DNA of 64,000 nucleotides from Halogeometricum sp. S1BR25-6 (GCF_031624495.1 NZ_JAMQOP010000003.1:310001-374000), one strand, 5' to 3'. Numbered from the stretch's first letter, positions 50,314 to 59,247 are shown. A program made the numbers and translations. The notes: generated by a model not told the origin, from the sequence alone.

Positions 50314-51258
50314 ATGAGCGGGGACGATACGCCCCTCGTCAGCGTCGTGGTTCCGGCGTACGGCCGTCCGGAGTACCTGCCCGCGGCCGTCCGGAGCGTC
50401 GTCGAACAGACGTACGACGCCGTCGAGATTCTGGTCGTCGACGACTGCTCGCCCGACCCCATCGAACCGACGCTGACCGAGTTCGTCGAGGACCCCGCAG
50501 TGGACCTCACGGTCGTCCGCCACCCCGTGAACCGGGGGGCCAACGCCGCCCGGAACACGGGAATCGAGGAGTCCGGCGGCGAGTTCGTCGCCTTCCTCGA
50601 TGACGACGACTACTGGCGCCCCGAGAAACTCGAACGGTTCGTCGACGCCTTCGAACGGGCCGGCCCGGACGTCGGCGTCGTCTACGGCGGCGTCGACGTG
50701 GTGGACGGCGACGGCGAGACGGTGCGCTCGGTCCGCCCCTCGCGCCGCGGCGACGTGACCCGGGCGCTGCTCCGAGGGGAGAACGTCGTCGGCGGGTTCT
50801 CGAACCCCGTCGTCCGCCGGTCGGCCGTCGAGGCTGCGGGCCGCACCGACACGCGCTTTCCGAGTTGGCAGGACCGCGAGTGGTATCTCCGCCTGTCGAC
50901 GCACTGCGAGTTCGAGTACGTCGACGAGCAGTTGACGGTTCGCCGGATGGCCTCTCACGGACAGATCAGCGACGACTTCGAACGCAAGCGCGACGTGTCG
51001 TTCCCGCTGTTCGTCCACAAGCACCGCTCGACGGCCGCGGAGTACGGGATGGAGCGCAGATTCGTCGCCGAGCGGTCCCGCGCGGTGGCCGCGGCGGCGA
51101 TTCGGACGGGTCACTTTCGGTCGGCGTACCCGTTCCTCCTGCGGTCGCTGTTCTACTACCCGTTCGACTGGAAGACGTACGCGTTTCTCGCACTGGCGCT
51201 GGCCGGGCCATCGACGCTCGAACGCGTCAGACGCGTTCGGCGACGTATCGGCGTCTGA
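50314..51258 (+). CDS. GT2 family glycosyltransferase
   Basis: A protein of 314 residues from ATG 50314. VSVVVPAYGRPEYLPAAVRS opens the GT-A fold; VVDDCSPDPIEPTL, VNRGANAARNTGIEESGGEF and the DXD-like FLDDDDYWRPEKLERF (about 94-109) are the sugar-nucleotide and metal sites. SWQDREWYLRLSTHCEFEYV is the acceptor-side pattern. The C-terminal YPFDWKTYAFLALALAG is hydrophobic and may sit at the membrane. The frame is open to GTG 50203, but that part is a low-complexity polar stretch. It converges on the Gfo/Idh gene. Confidence 0.85.
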   Translation: MSGDDTPLVSVVVPAYGRPEYLPAAVRSVVEQTYDAVEILVVDDCSPDPIEPTLTEFVEDPAVDLTVVRHPVNRGANAARNTGIEESGGEFVAFLDDDDYWRPEKLERFVDAFERAGPDVGVVYGGVDVVDGDGETVRSVRPSRRGDVTRALLRGENVVGGFSNPVVRRSAVEAAGRTDTRFPSWQDREWYLRLSTHCEFEYVDEQLTVRRMASHGQISDDFERKRDVSFPLFVHKHRSTAAEYGMERRFVAERSRAVAAAAIRTGHFRSAYPFLLRSLFYYPFDWKTYAFLALALAGPSTLERVRRVRRRIGV

Positions 51259-51302
51259 AGAGGAGAAGAAGAAAAAGCGGCTCCGTCGGCTTCGCCGCGA
51301 GG

Positions 51303-52301
51303 TCAGTTCATCCCGTGCGGCATCGGCCGGTCGCTGACGTCGGTGCCGTACTCCGAGTTCTCGGCGCACTCCTTGATGCGGTCGGCGAGTTCGACCGCCC
51401 GGAGGCCGTCCTCGGCCGTGACGCGCGGCGTCCGGTCCTCGATGATGCTGTCGACGAACGACTCCAGTTCGAGTCGAAGCGGTTCGCCCGTGTTGACGAA
51501 CGGTTTCTCGATGATGCCCTCGTGGCGGTAGCGGAGGTTGCCGTCGTCGTTCATGTACTCCGGCCGGGACTGTCGGTGAATCTCGACCGACTGGTCGATG
51601 TAGTCCAGTTTGATGTAGCAGTCTTCCGCCGTGATAGTCAGGTCACGCGTCTTCTGCTGGGTGACGCGGCTGGCGGTGAGGTTCACGATGGTGCCGTTGT
51701 CGAACGACATCTGGGCGTTGGTGTACTGGCGGTCGGGGGTGCCCATCGCGTTGACGCGCACCGCCCGCCCGGGAACCAGCGACCGGACCACGTCGATGTC
51801 GTGTATCATCAGGTCGTGGACCACGCCGTCGAGCGAACGCGCGTCGTCGCTCGGCGGACCGAGGCGGCGCGCGTGGATGGCGATGGGGTCGAAGTCCTCG
51901 GTGATACGAGCCAACTCGGTCACGGCGGGGTTGAACTGCTCGACGTGTCCGACCTGCACCTTGACGCCGGCCTCGTTCGCCCGTTCGATGATCGCGCGGC
52001 CCTCCTCGTGGTCGGTGACGAACGGCTTTTCGACGAGGATGTTGACGCCGGCGTCGATGCACTGCTTGGCGACGGACGCGTGGAACTGCGTGGGGACGAC
52101 GATGGAGACGGCGTCGACCTGCGCGAGCAGTTCCTCGGTCGTGAACGCCTCCGTTCCGAGGTCGGAAGCGATCTCGCTCGCCCGTTCGACGTCCGCGTCG
52201 GCGACGCCGATGAGGTTCGCCTCCCACATCTGCGCGTAGATGCGCGCGTGGTTCTGTCCCATCGACCCGACGCCGATGACGCCGACGTCGATGCCGGTCA
52301 T
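51303..52301 (-). CDS. Gfo/Idh/MocA-family sugar dehydrogenase (WbpB/WlbA-like)
   Basis: A protein of 332 residues from ATG 52301, which overlaps the aminotransferase stop as ATGA. NAD site GVIGVGSMGQNHARIY (about 6-21), catalytic-type EKPF with Lys92, and VHDLMIHDIDVVRSLV (about 155-170) with the conserved Asp/His. In bacterial O-antigen loci this family oxidises the C3 position of UDP-GlcNAc uronic acid, giving the 3-keto sugar for the aminotransferase. Coupling with the DegT and hexapeptide genes supports that role here. Confidence 0.85.
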   Translation of the reverse strand: MTGIDVGVIGVGSMGQNHARIYAQMWEANLIGVADADVERASEIASDLGTEAFTTEELLAQVDAVSIVVPTQFHASVAKQCIDAGVNILVEKPFVTDHEEGRAIIERANEAGVKVQVGHVEQFNPAVTELARITEDFDPIAIHARRLGPPSDDARSLDGVVHDLMIHDIDVVRSLVPGRAVRVNAMGTPDRQYTNAQMSFDNGTIVNLTASRVTQQKTRDLTITAEDCYIKLDYIDQSVEIHRQSRPEYMNDDGNLRYRHEGIIEKPFVNTGEPLRLELESFVDSIIEDRTPRVTAEDGLRAVELADRIKECAENSEYGTDVSDRPMPHGMN

Positions 52302-53380
52302 CGGACCACCGACCTTGTCATCGCCGCGACGATGTCGTCGATGTCGTCGTCCTCCAGGGCGGGATGCACCGGCAGCGACAGTACTTCCTCGGCGGCCGCT
52401 TCGGCCTCGGGGTAGGAACCGCCGACGTCGTCGTACGCCGGTTGCTTGTGGATGGGGACGGGGTAGTAGACGCCCGTTCCGACGCCGGCGTCGGAGAGAT
52501 GTTCCTGCAGGCCGTCGCGGTCGTCGACGCGAACCGTGTACTGGTGGTAGACGTGTTCGTAGCCCTCGGGTTCGGTCGGCGGGGTCACGCCGGGGACGTC
52601 CGCGAGTTCGTCGGTCAGGCGTGCCGCATTCCGCCGCCGGGCCTCGGTGAATCCGGGGAGGCGTTCCATCTGCGCGAGGCCGATGGCGGCCGCGATGTTC
52701 GTCATTCGGAAGTTGTGGCCGACGGAGGCGTGTTCGTAGCCCTCGGTGCGGCCGTGGTCGATGAACCGTCGGGTTCGTTCGGCCACGTCCTCGTCGTCGG
52801 TGAGGATCATACCGCCCTCGCCGGTGGTCATGTTCTTCGTCGGGTAAAACGAGAAACACGCCGCGTCGCCGAACGTGCCGACGCGCGTCCCCTCGTACTT
52901 TGCGCCGTGCGCCTGCGCGGCGTCCTCGAGGAGTTTGAAGTCGTATTCGTCGGCCAGTTCGCGGAGTCGGCCGACGTCCGCCGGCAGACCGTAGAGGTGG
53001 ACGGCGATGACGGCGTCGACGTCCTCGCCCGCGCGGAGGCGGGATTCGAGGGTGTCGGGGTCGATGTTGTACGTTTCGGGGTCGATGTCGACGAAGTCGA
53101 CGTCGGCCCCCGCGAGTCGGGGGGTGTTCGCCGTCGCGATGAACGAGAACGGCGTCGTGAGCACCGTGTCGCCCTCGCCGATTCCGAGACCGACGAGCGC
53201 CGCGTGCAGCGCCGTCGTTCCGTTCGTCGTCGCGAGGCCGGTGTCGGCGCCGCAGTACGACGCGAACTCGGACTCGAACTCGTGGACGACGTCGCCTTCC
53301 GCCACCATTCCCGAGTCGATGACTTCCGTTACGCGATCTTTCTCTTCCGTACCGAGCGTCGGGTTTGCGATGTGTATCAT
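52298..53380 (-). CDS. DegT/DnrJ/EryC1 aminotransferase (WbpE/WlbC-like)
   Basis: A PLP-dependent sugar aminotransferase of 360 residues from ATG 53380. TNGTTALHAALVGLGIGEGD (about 54-73) binds the cofactor phosphate, DAAQAHGAKYEG (about 156-167) contacts the ring, and Lys182 in FYPTKNMTTGEGG forms the Schiff base. GHNFRMTNIAAAIGLAQMER (about 222-241) and PVPIHKQPAY near 314 are family-typical. Expected reaction: amination of the 3-keto UDP-GlcNAc uronate. Middle gene of an acetyltransferase-aminotransferase-dehydrogenase operon. Confidence 0.9.
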   Translation of the reverse strand: MIHIANPTLGTEEKDRVTEVIDSGMVAEGDVVHEFESEFASYCGADTGLATTNGTTALHAALVGLGIGEGDTVLTTPFSFIATANTPRLAGADVDFVDIDPETYNIDPDTLESRLRAGEDVDAVIAVHLYGLPADVGRLRELADEYDFKLLEDAAQAHGAKYEGTRVGTFGDAACFSFYPTKNMTTGEGGMILTDDEDVAERTRRFIDHGRTEGYEHASVGHNFRMTNIAAAIGLAQMERLPGFTEARRRNAARLTDELADVPGVTPPTEPEGYEHVYHQYTVRVDDRDGLQEHLSDAGVGTGVYYPVPIHKQPAYDDVGGSYPEAEAAAEEVLSLPVHPALEDDDIDDIVAAMTRSVVR

Positions 53381-53384
53381 AACG

Positions 53385-53957
53385 TTACCGGATCTTGTTC
53401 TCGCCGCGCAGTTTCTCCGGGAGTTCCTCGTGTTGCGCCGGACACCCCACGGCCAACGTTTCGGGCGGCACGTCCTTGGTAACAACGGCTCCGGCGGCGA
53501 CGAACGCACCTCGGCCGACGGTGACGCCGGGCAGGACAGTCGCGTTCGCGCCGATGGACGCGTGGTCTTCGATGGTCGGTCCGACCAACTCGTCGTCGCG
53601 CCGTATCGGGTGCGGGTCGTTCGTCAACACCGCGCCCGGGCCGATGAACACGTCGTCGCCGATGGTCGTGTTGGAGGGAACGTAGACGCGCGTCTGGAGG
53701 CTGACGCCGGACCCGATAGTCGAGCGGCCGTCGATGACGGTGTGCGTTCCGACGAGGACGTCGTCGCCGATTTCGGTCTCCTCGCGGATGAGGGCGTCGT
53801 GGCCCGTCTGGAACCGGTCGCCGACGACCACGTCGTGGTAGATGACCGTACCCGCGCGGACGACCGCTTCGTCCCCCAACACGGGGTCGGCACCCTCTCC
53901 GTGGCCCACGTCGGCGTCCGGGGAAATCGAACCTGTATCGTCGTTCGTATCGCTCAT
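53385..53957 (-). CDS. Left-handed beta-helix (hexapeptide) N-acetyltransferase (WbpD/WlbB-like)
   Basis: A protein of 190 residues from ATG 53957. Hexapeptide repeats run from about 40 to 175 (IGDDVLVGTHTVIDGRSTIG, IGDDVFIGPGAVLTNDPHPI, IGANATVLPGVTVGRGAFVA). The NDPHPI segment with its His is the active-site region of UDP-sugar 3-N-acetyltransferases. A Val-rich end with VTKDVPPETLAVGCPAQ closes the coil. It lies 4 nt before the aminotransferase gene and probably acetylates the new 3-amino group using acetyl-CoA. The frame is open to 54029; that part is not hexapeptide. Confidence 0.88.
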   Translation of the reverse strand: MSDTNDDTGSISPDADVGHGEGADPVLGDEAVVRAGTVIYHDVVVGDRFQTGHDALIREETEIGDDVLVGTHTVIDGRSTIGSGVSLQTRVYVPSNTTIGDDVFIGPGAVLTNDPHPIRRDDELVGPTIEDHASIGANATVLPGVTVGRGAFVAAGAVVTKDVPPETLAVGCPAQHEELPEKLRGENKIR

Positions 53958-54362
53958 CTGTACGCACCCGCCGAAACCGAGTCGAATCGCCGGCGCGCGC
54001 ACGACGGACGATACGAATTCGAGCACCACATCTCAGTTGGGACCAATGCGCCCGTCGGCATTGTTTTTAACGGAATATCGAATTATAACCGTGTCTTAAC
54101 CGGAGGTGTTGTTCAAACGTACACTACATTCAGCTCAAATATGATAGTTGTTGCCGTGAGAGCGCGTCAGGAGCCGTCTACGTCCCGCCCGCGGCGGATT
54201 ACAGTCGTGTTCCAACTCCGGAGGTCCGCCGGCCGTCGAGGCCAACCGGGGACGTCGCAGATTATGCACAGAAGAGGCGCCGAAATCGTGCATATCGGTG
54301 GCAAACGCCTGTCAGAACGGCGAACGGGGACGAAAGCCGCGGCGGGAACGATTCGAGTCCGG
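53958..54362. other. Intergenic region between two minus-strand operons
   Basis: About 400 nt without a gene. AT-rich sequence at 54055-54150 (for example TTGTTTTTAACGGAATATCG) probably contains the promoter of the acetyltransferase operon. The part before 54362 is the 3' flank of the TrmB gene. No clear hairpin with T-tract found. Confidence 0.4.
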
Positions 54363-55112
54363 CTACGAGGGTTGGTCCATCCCGCTCCGGGCGAGTTGGA
54401 TGAGCACCTTGGCGAAGTTGGTGCCCGAACTCCAGATGGCCGTCTCCTCCTCGTTCGCCTGCACGCCGAGCAGAATCGTCTCGTCGTCCGCGATGAGGAC
54501 GTGCTGGGGCCTCGGGACGTCGGCGCCCACCCCCTTGCGGTGTCTGACGACGCTCGCGAACGGTTCGAACCGCTCGGCCACCGTCTCGCTCTCGGTGACG
54601 ACGATGATTTCGACGCCCTGCTCGCTCTTCTCCGCGAGTTGCGTCTCCAACTGCTCGAAGAGCGGGGAGTCCTCGTCGATACCGACGACGAGTTGCTCCT
54701 CGGTGTCGGAGACGATTTTGGCGATGCGCGAGGTGACCGCCGCGGCGCCGCTGACGGTCCAGACGTCCTCTTTCTGCTCTTCTTCGCGGCTCCGTCGCTC
54801 GTTTCGGATCTGCTTCAGTTGCTGTTCGGCGTCGGCGGTGCGCCGTTCGTACCGCTGTTTCAGTTGGTCGATGGCCTCATCGACCGCGATTGGGCGGTAC
54901 GTCCGCGGGTTCGACTGCTGGACCTCGACCAGCCCCTGCTCCTGCAGGGAGTCCGCGGCGCCGTATATCTGCGAGCGCGGAACGCCCGAGAGGTTGGCTA
55001 TCTCCTTTGCGGTGCCGCGGCCGAGGCGCTGAAGCGCGACGAACACGCTCGCCTCGTAGCTCGAGAGTCCGAACCACTCGAGCAGCTCTGCTGTTTCAGA
55101 CTGAGTTGGCAT
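54363..55112 (-). CDS. TrmB-family transcriptional regulator
   Basis: A protein of 249 residues. The winged helix is at about 10-72 (LSSYEASVFVALQRLGRGTA, then EIANLSGVPRSQIYGAADSL and LVEVQQSNPRTYRPI). A coiled coil (about 80-118, KQRYERRTADAEQQLKQIRN) links it to a C-terminal sensor domain with VSGAAAVTSRIAKIVSDTEE and EQGVEIIVVTESE, the TrmB regulatory type. It is the last gene of the COG1361/RND operon, overlapping the RND gene by 17 nt, so it most likely controls this operon, perhaps via the inverted repeat at 59202-59223. Confidence 0.85.
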   Translation of the reverse strand: MPTQSETAELLEWFGLSSYEASVFVALQRLGRGTAKEIANLSGVPRSQIYGAADSLQEQGLVEVQQSNPRTYRPIAVDEAIDQLKQRYERRTADAEQQLKQIRNERRSREEEQKEDVWTVSGAAAVTSRIAKIVSDTEEQLVVGIDEDSPLFEQLETQLAEKSEQGVEIIVVTESETVAERFEPFASVVRHRKGVGADVPRPQHVLIADDETILLGVQANEEETAIWSSGTNFAKVLIQLARSGMDQPS

Positions 55113-57591
55113 CTGTGTTGCTCCCGTGTGTGTTGGTTCTGTAGCTAACGTAGCGGTCCCAGAGGACGAGCGCCGAGGGGAGGACGAACACCGAGGCGAG
55201 ATACGAGTACAGGATGCTGATTCCGATGAGCAGCCCGAACTGTCCCAGGATGGGCGTCACGGCGATGACGAGGACGCCGATTCCGGTGACCGTCGTCAGC
55301 ATGCTCGCCGTCAGCGCGCCGCCGGTCCCGCGGACCGTCGCGTACAGCGACTCGGTCGCGGTGCCGGGTCCCTCGTACTCCTCGGCGAACCGGTGGACCG
55401 TGTGCGCCGAGTAGTCGACGCCCAGTCCGATGGCGATGGAGAGGATGGTCCCCGTCAGGGCGTTGAACGGGATGCCCGCGTAGCGCATCGTCCCCGCGAT
55501 GAACGCGATGGCGATGGCGATGGGAAAGAGGTTGACGATGCCGAGCGAGGGGTAGCCCTCGGTCACGTAGTAGCTGAAGACCAAGAACAGCGCCGTCAGC
55601 AACATGGCGATAGCCATGCTCTGCAGCGCGGAGTTCGCGATAGTGTCGGAGACCGCCTTCAGCACGATCGTCTGCCCCGTGGCCGTCGCCTCGAAGCGGA
55701 GTCGGTCGGCGACCGCCTTCGCGTCCGTCGTTATCTCGGTCTGTTCGGCGTCGGCCTGTACGTCGTAGACGATTCTGGCGCTCCGGTAGTCCTCGGAGAT
55801 GTACTGGCTGGCCTGCGACCCGTACGGCGAGTCCAGAAGCGCCGCGTACACCGCTTTCAGATTTTCGTCCGGGATGCCGTCGCCGTCCTCGTCGTTGCGC
55901 GCGACGAGTTGCCGGAACTCCTCGGACTGGTCGGCGTAGTCGCGGATGACCGTGACGATGCTCGTCGAGGACGCCTCGCCGCCCTCCGAGACGAACGAGT
56001 CCGGCGGGTCGTGGTCGGCCTTCGCCAACTGTTCGAGGGCGCTGTCCTGGTACATCGGTCCCTCGACGTAGAGGGTGACCGTATCGCCCTGTCCCGTCTG
56101 GAAGTTGTCCTCGAGGTAGTTCGTCGTCTCGGTCACCGTGTAATCGCCCGGCGCGAAGGGTTCGGGGAGGCTCTCGATGAACGCGGGGTTGTCCTCCGGC
56201 GGGAGGAAGTCGTCCTGCGTGAACTTCGACTCCACCCCCATCCCGTAGGCTCCGACCCCGGCGGTGAGAAGTAGCATCCCGACGACGAATATCGCCGGTG
56301 CGGTCTGGCCGACCTTGATCCCCGCGGGCAGTATCCGTCCGAGGACGGACTTCTCGTCGCCGAGGGGCGACTGTCCCCAGAAGGGGATGTCGTGTCGCTC
56401 CCGAAACTGGTCGGAGTGAACTTTCGCGGCGGGGAGGAAGATACCGAAGATGAGGAAGGTGAACACGATACCGATGCCCGCGACCAGTCCGAAGTCGCGG
56501 ATGGGCTGCAGGCTGCTCGTGACGTTCGCCAGGAAGCCGATGACCGTCGTCCCGGTGACGATGGTGAACGCGACGAGCAGTTGGTCGGTCGCCGTCCGCA
56601 TCGAATCCGCGACCGAGTAGCCCTGCACGCGTTCCTCGCGATACCGGTTGACCGCGTGGATACCGAAGTCGATGCCCACGGCTAAGAGTAGCGGCGGCAC
56701 CGCGATGAGCATCTGCGTGAACGCGATGCCCGCCAGTCCCATGAACCCGAACGTCCACAGGATGGCCATCGCCAGGCAGACGACCCCCAACAGGAGGTCG
56801 AAGGGGTCCCGATAGGAGTACACGAGGAACCCGAGGATGAGAAGCACCGCCGCAGGGACGACCAACAGCAGGGAGTCGGTGATGACGTTGGTCAACTCGG
56901 CGGAGATGATACCGCTGCCGAAGACGGTGATGGTGCCGCCGACGGAGGCGACGATGGTCTGCGCCCGCTCCTGAATCGACGTGAGCGGACTGGACCCCGA
57001 GGTGCCCGCGCCGCCCCCGGTGTCGCCGCCCGGCAGTCGATGCGTGACGACGCCGATGGTCGCCGACGCCTCCACCGTCTCCGAGTTGTAGTCGTCGCTC
57101 ACCGTCGAGGTGAGACCCGGATTCCGTTCGAGCGTCGTCCGCGTCGCCGACTCGACTTCGGAGTCCGTCGCCCGTTCGAGCGTGCGAATCTGCGCTTCGA
57201 GGTCGGTCGCGTCGGGGTTGACTGTCTGCGCGACGGCGCCGGCGACGCTCGTCGTGCTCTCGACCCTGAGGTCTTCGTGCTCCTGCAGCCGATGTTGCGC
57301 TCGGAGCATCCTGAGCTGTTCGTCCTTCGAGAGAACGTTGGTCGCCCGTTGGATGAGCTGTGTCGTCCCCGACCCCTCCTCGAACGACTGGGTGAGGAAC
57401 TCGTCGTTGACGTTCTCCAAGGCGGTCTGTGCGGGCACGTCGTTCGTGAACTGCGAGGTGCCCGACTCCGTCGAGATGGCGGGCAGCCCCGCCGAGAAGA
57501 CGAGCGTCGCGACTAAGAACGCGAGAAGGACCGTCCGCGAGCGGTTGACGATCCAATCGTCGACCGCGTCGATGTACGGTTGATAGTCCAT
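55096..57591 (-). CDS. RND/MMPL exporter of the archaeal HAE3 type
   Basis: A protein of 831 residues with two repeats of one span, a large extracellular loop and five spans (12 spans). Loop regions are about 45-220 and 440-620. Conserved ion-pathway segments are VGIDFGIHAVNRYREERVQG (about 310-330) and IGLGVDYSAHTVHRFAEEYE (about 718-737). This is the hydrophobe/amphiphile efflux (HAE3)/MMPL type, which exports lipids or hydrophobic molecules using the ion gradient. It follows the COG1361 protein gene by 15 nt, a pairing that suggests a joint export machine with an extracytoplasmic partner. Confidence 0.88.
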   Translation of the reverse strand: MDYQPYIDAVDDWIVNRSRTVLLAFLVATLVFSAGLPAISTESGTSQFTNDVPAQTALENVNDEFLTQSFEEGSGTTQLIQRATNVLSKDEQLRMLRAQHRLQEHEDLRVESTTSVAGAVAQTVNPDATDLEAQIRTLERATDSEVESATRTTLERNPGLTSTVSDDYNSETVEASATIGVVTHRLPGGDTGGGAGTSGSSPLTSIQERAQTIVASVGGTITVFGSGIISAELTNVITDSLLLVVPAAVLLILGFLVYSYRDPFDLLLGVVCLAMAILWTFGFMGLAGIAFTQMLIAVPPLLLAVGIDFGIHAVNRYREERVQGYSVADSMRTATDQLLVAFTIVTGTTVIGFLANVTSSLQPIRDFGLVAGIGIVFTFLIFGIFLPAAKVHSDQFRERHDIPFWGQSPLGDEKSVLGRILPAGIKVGQTAPAIFVVGMLLLTAGVGAYGMGVESKFTQDDFLPPEDNPAFIESLPEPFAPGDYTVTETTNYLEDNFQTGQGDTVTLYVEGPMYQDSALEQLAKADHDPPDSFVSEGGEASSTSIVTVIRDYADQSEEFRQLVARNDEDGDGIPDENLKAVYAALLDSPYGSQASQYISEDYRSARIVYDVQADAEQTEITTDAKAVADRLRFEATATGQTIVLKAVSDTIANSALQSMAIAMLLTALFLVFSYYVTEGYPSLGIVNLFPIAIAIAFIAGTMRYAGIPFNALTGTILSIAIGLGVDYSAHTVHRFAEEYEGPGTATESLYATVRGTGGALTASMLTTVTGIGVLVIAVTPILGQFGLLIGISILYSYLASVFVLPSALVLWDRYVSYRTNTHGSNTDANSV

Positions 57592-57606
57592 GCTGTACTC
57601 GGGCTG

Positions 57607-59196
57607 TTATTGCCGCCTGCGGTAGAGGACGACGCCGCCGATGACCAGAAGCGCGACGACGCCGAGCGCGATGCCCGTGAGCGGGAGGCCGCTCTCCTCG
57701 GGTTCGGTCGCGGAGACGGGAACTTTGTACGTCTCGGAGATTTCGGTGTCGCCGTTCGGTCGCGCGTACTGGAAGTCCATCGACATCGGGTACGTCTTGT
57801 TGATGGCCGACCCTGCGACGCTCGCGCTCACGCGCACGGTCTTCGTTTCACCGGGGGCGAGTCGACCCAAGAACGCCTCGTCGTCGTCCAAGGAGAGCGG
57901 GTCGTTGACGTACGCCTTCGCGCTCACGTCCGTCAGCGGCTCCTCGCCGTTGTTGGTGACGTTCACCGCGACGACTTCGCTGTTGCCGATGGGCACTTCG
58001 AGGCTCTCGTCGACCGAGACCGAAAAGCGGTCGCGGCTCTCGTTGATCTGCACGCGACTGTTCAGCGACTTGCTCGTCCGGTCGTCGCCGTCGCCGTTCT
58101 GATACTCCACCGCGTGCGTGAGTTGGCGCGCGCCGGGGTCGGCGCTCTCGCTCACGTCGACAGTGAACTCGAACTGCGCGGACTGGTTCGGGCGCAGGGT
58201 GCCGATGGCGTACTCTGACTCCTGACTCGATAGGGTACCGGAGTTCGTCTGGACGGTGACGACCGCGTTCTGTGCGACCTGCGGCCCCTGATTCGTGATG
58301 GTGCCCGAAACGGTCCCCTCCTCGCCGACGCGGAGGTCGCTACTGACGTTCGACAGCGAGAAGGACTGTTCGCCGCGGGGGGTGATGCCCACGGAGAGGT
58401 TGTTCGAGCGTGCGGGGACGCCGTCGGTGTCCTCGAACTGGACGTCGCTCGTCAGCGAGTAACTGCTCGTGGCGGCGCTGTTGGTGGCGGTGGCCTCGAA
58501 CTCGACGGTCTTGGTCTCGCCGGCGCTCCAGTTGCCGACGAAGCGGGAGGCCGACGCGGACTCGCCGAAGCGGATGTCCGCGGTCGAGGAGCGAAGGTTG
58601 ACCGTGGCGTCGCGGGCGGGTTGGGAGCCGATATTACGCACGTCGAGGGAGACGGTCCCCTCGTCGCCCACGAGGACGTTCGAGGAAGTGTCGACGACGC
58701 GGAAGCGCGCTTGGTCCTCGACGCGCACTTCGACCGTGTACGTCTCGGACGTCTCGCGGTTCGTGTAGGAACTGGTGGTCTCTGCGACCTGGGAGGTGTA
58801 GGAGTAGTCGACCTCCATCTCTAACTCGTAGGTCCCCTCCTCGACGCCCTCGGGAACGGTGATGGTGAAGCCGGCCGTCCGAATCTGGCCGTCCTGGATG
58901 GTTCCGACGGCCGTCTGACCGGTCTCGACTTCGATGGGCGTGCCGTCGGCGTCGAGGCTGGCGGTCACGCCGCGTGCGGTGGTGACCTGCGACACCAGGG
59001 CGGTGTTCGCCGAACCGACGTCGACGTCGCCGGTGTTCTGTATCTGGACGTTCAGCGTGGTCTGTTCGCCGGGCGAGACGGAGTTGTCGGGTGTAAAGAC
59101 GGCGAGGTCGGGAGACCCTCGCACCACCGCGGCCGCCGTTCCGGGCGCGACGAGCAGACCGACGAACGCGATGGCGATGAGTTGGTTTCGGTTCAT
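57607..59196 (-). CDS. Exported COG1361/CARDB-type multi-domain protein with C-terminal anchor
   Basis: A protein of 529 residues. Sec signal MNRNQLIAIAFVGLLVAPGT ends near AAAVVRG. Several Ig-like/CARDB domains follow (PGEQTTLNVQIQNTGDVDVG; VGDEGTVSLDVRNIGSQPAR; VGEEGTVSGTITNQGPQVAQ; NSEVVAVNVTNNGEEPL), each about 100-120 residues. The C-terminus is LPLTG (about 504-508), a single span and RRRQ, i.e. anchored with the domains outside. COG1361 proteins act as extracytoplasmic partners of archaeal RND exporters, which fits the next gene. First gene of the operon; TATA and inverted repeat precede it. Confidence 0.85.
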   Translation of the reverse strand: MNRNQLIAIAFVGLLVAPGTAAAVVRGSPDLAVFTPDNSVSPGEQTTLNVQIQNTGDVDVGSANTALVSQVTTARGVTASLDADGTPIEVETGQTAVGTIQDGQIRTAGFTITVPEGVEEGTYELEMEVDYSYTSQVAETTSSYTNRETSETYTVEVRVEDQARFRVVDTSSNVLVGDEGTVSLDVRNIGSQPARDATVNLRSSTADIRFGESASASRFVGNWSAGETKTVEFEATATNSAATSSYSLTSDVQFEDTDGVPARSNNLSVGITPRGEQSFSLSNVSSDLRVGEEGTVSGTITNQGPQVAQNAVVTVQTNSGTLSSQESEYAIGTLRPNQSAQFEFTVDVSESADPGARQLTHAVEYQNGDGDDRTSKSLNSRVQINESRDRFSVSVDESLEVPIGNSEVVAVNVTNNGEEPLTDVSAKAYVNDPLSLDDDEAFLGRLAPGETKTVRVSASVAGSAINKTYPMSMDFQYARPNGDTEISETYKVPVSATEPEESGLPLTGIALGVVALLVIGGVVLYRRRQ

Positions 59197-59201
59197 TGGG
59201 C

Positions 59202-59223
59202 GTGTTGTAATTACCTACAACAC
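59202..59223. promoter_or_regulatory. Inverted repeat GTGTTGTA-N6-TACAACAC, candidate TrmB operator
   Basis: Perfect 8-bp arms around ATTACC, starting 6 nt upstream of the ATG at 59196. The TATA box at 59241-59247 puts the transcription start near 59218, inside the repeat, so a bound regulator would block initiation. The TrmB-family protein encoded last in the operon is the obvious candidate. Confidence 0.6.
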
Positions 59224-59240
59224 ACGTTTCACCGCCTCGT

Positions 59241-59247
59241 ATATAAA
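59241..59247 (-). promoter_or_regulatory. TATA box of the COG1361-RND-TrmB operon
   Basis: Plus strand ATATAAA, read on the minus strand as TTTATAT, about 48 nt before the ATG at 59196; predicted leader about 22 nt. Confidence 0.6.

Noticed and set aside
55145-57556. 803-codon minus-strand ORF overlapping the RND gene
   Set aside because: Out-of-frame shadow of the RND exporter, Arg/His-rich and without spans.
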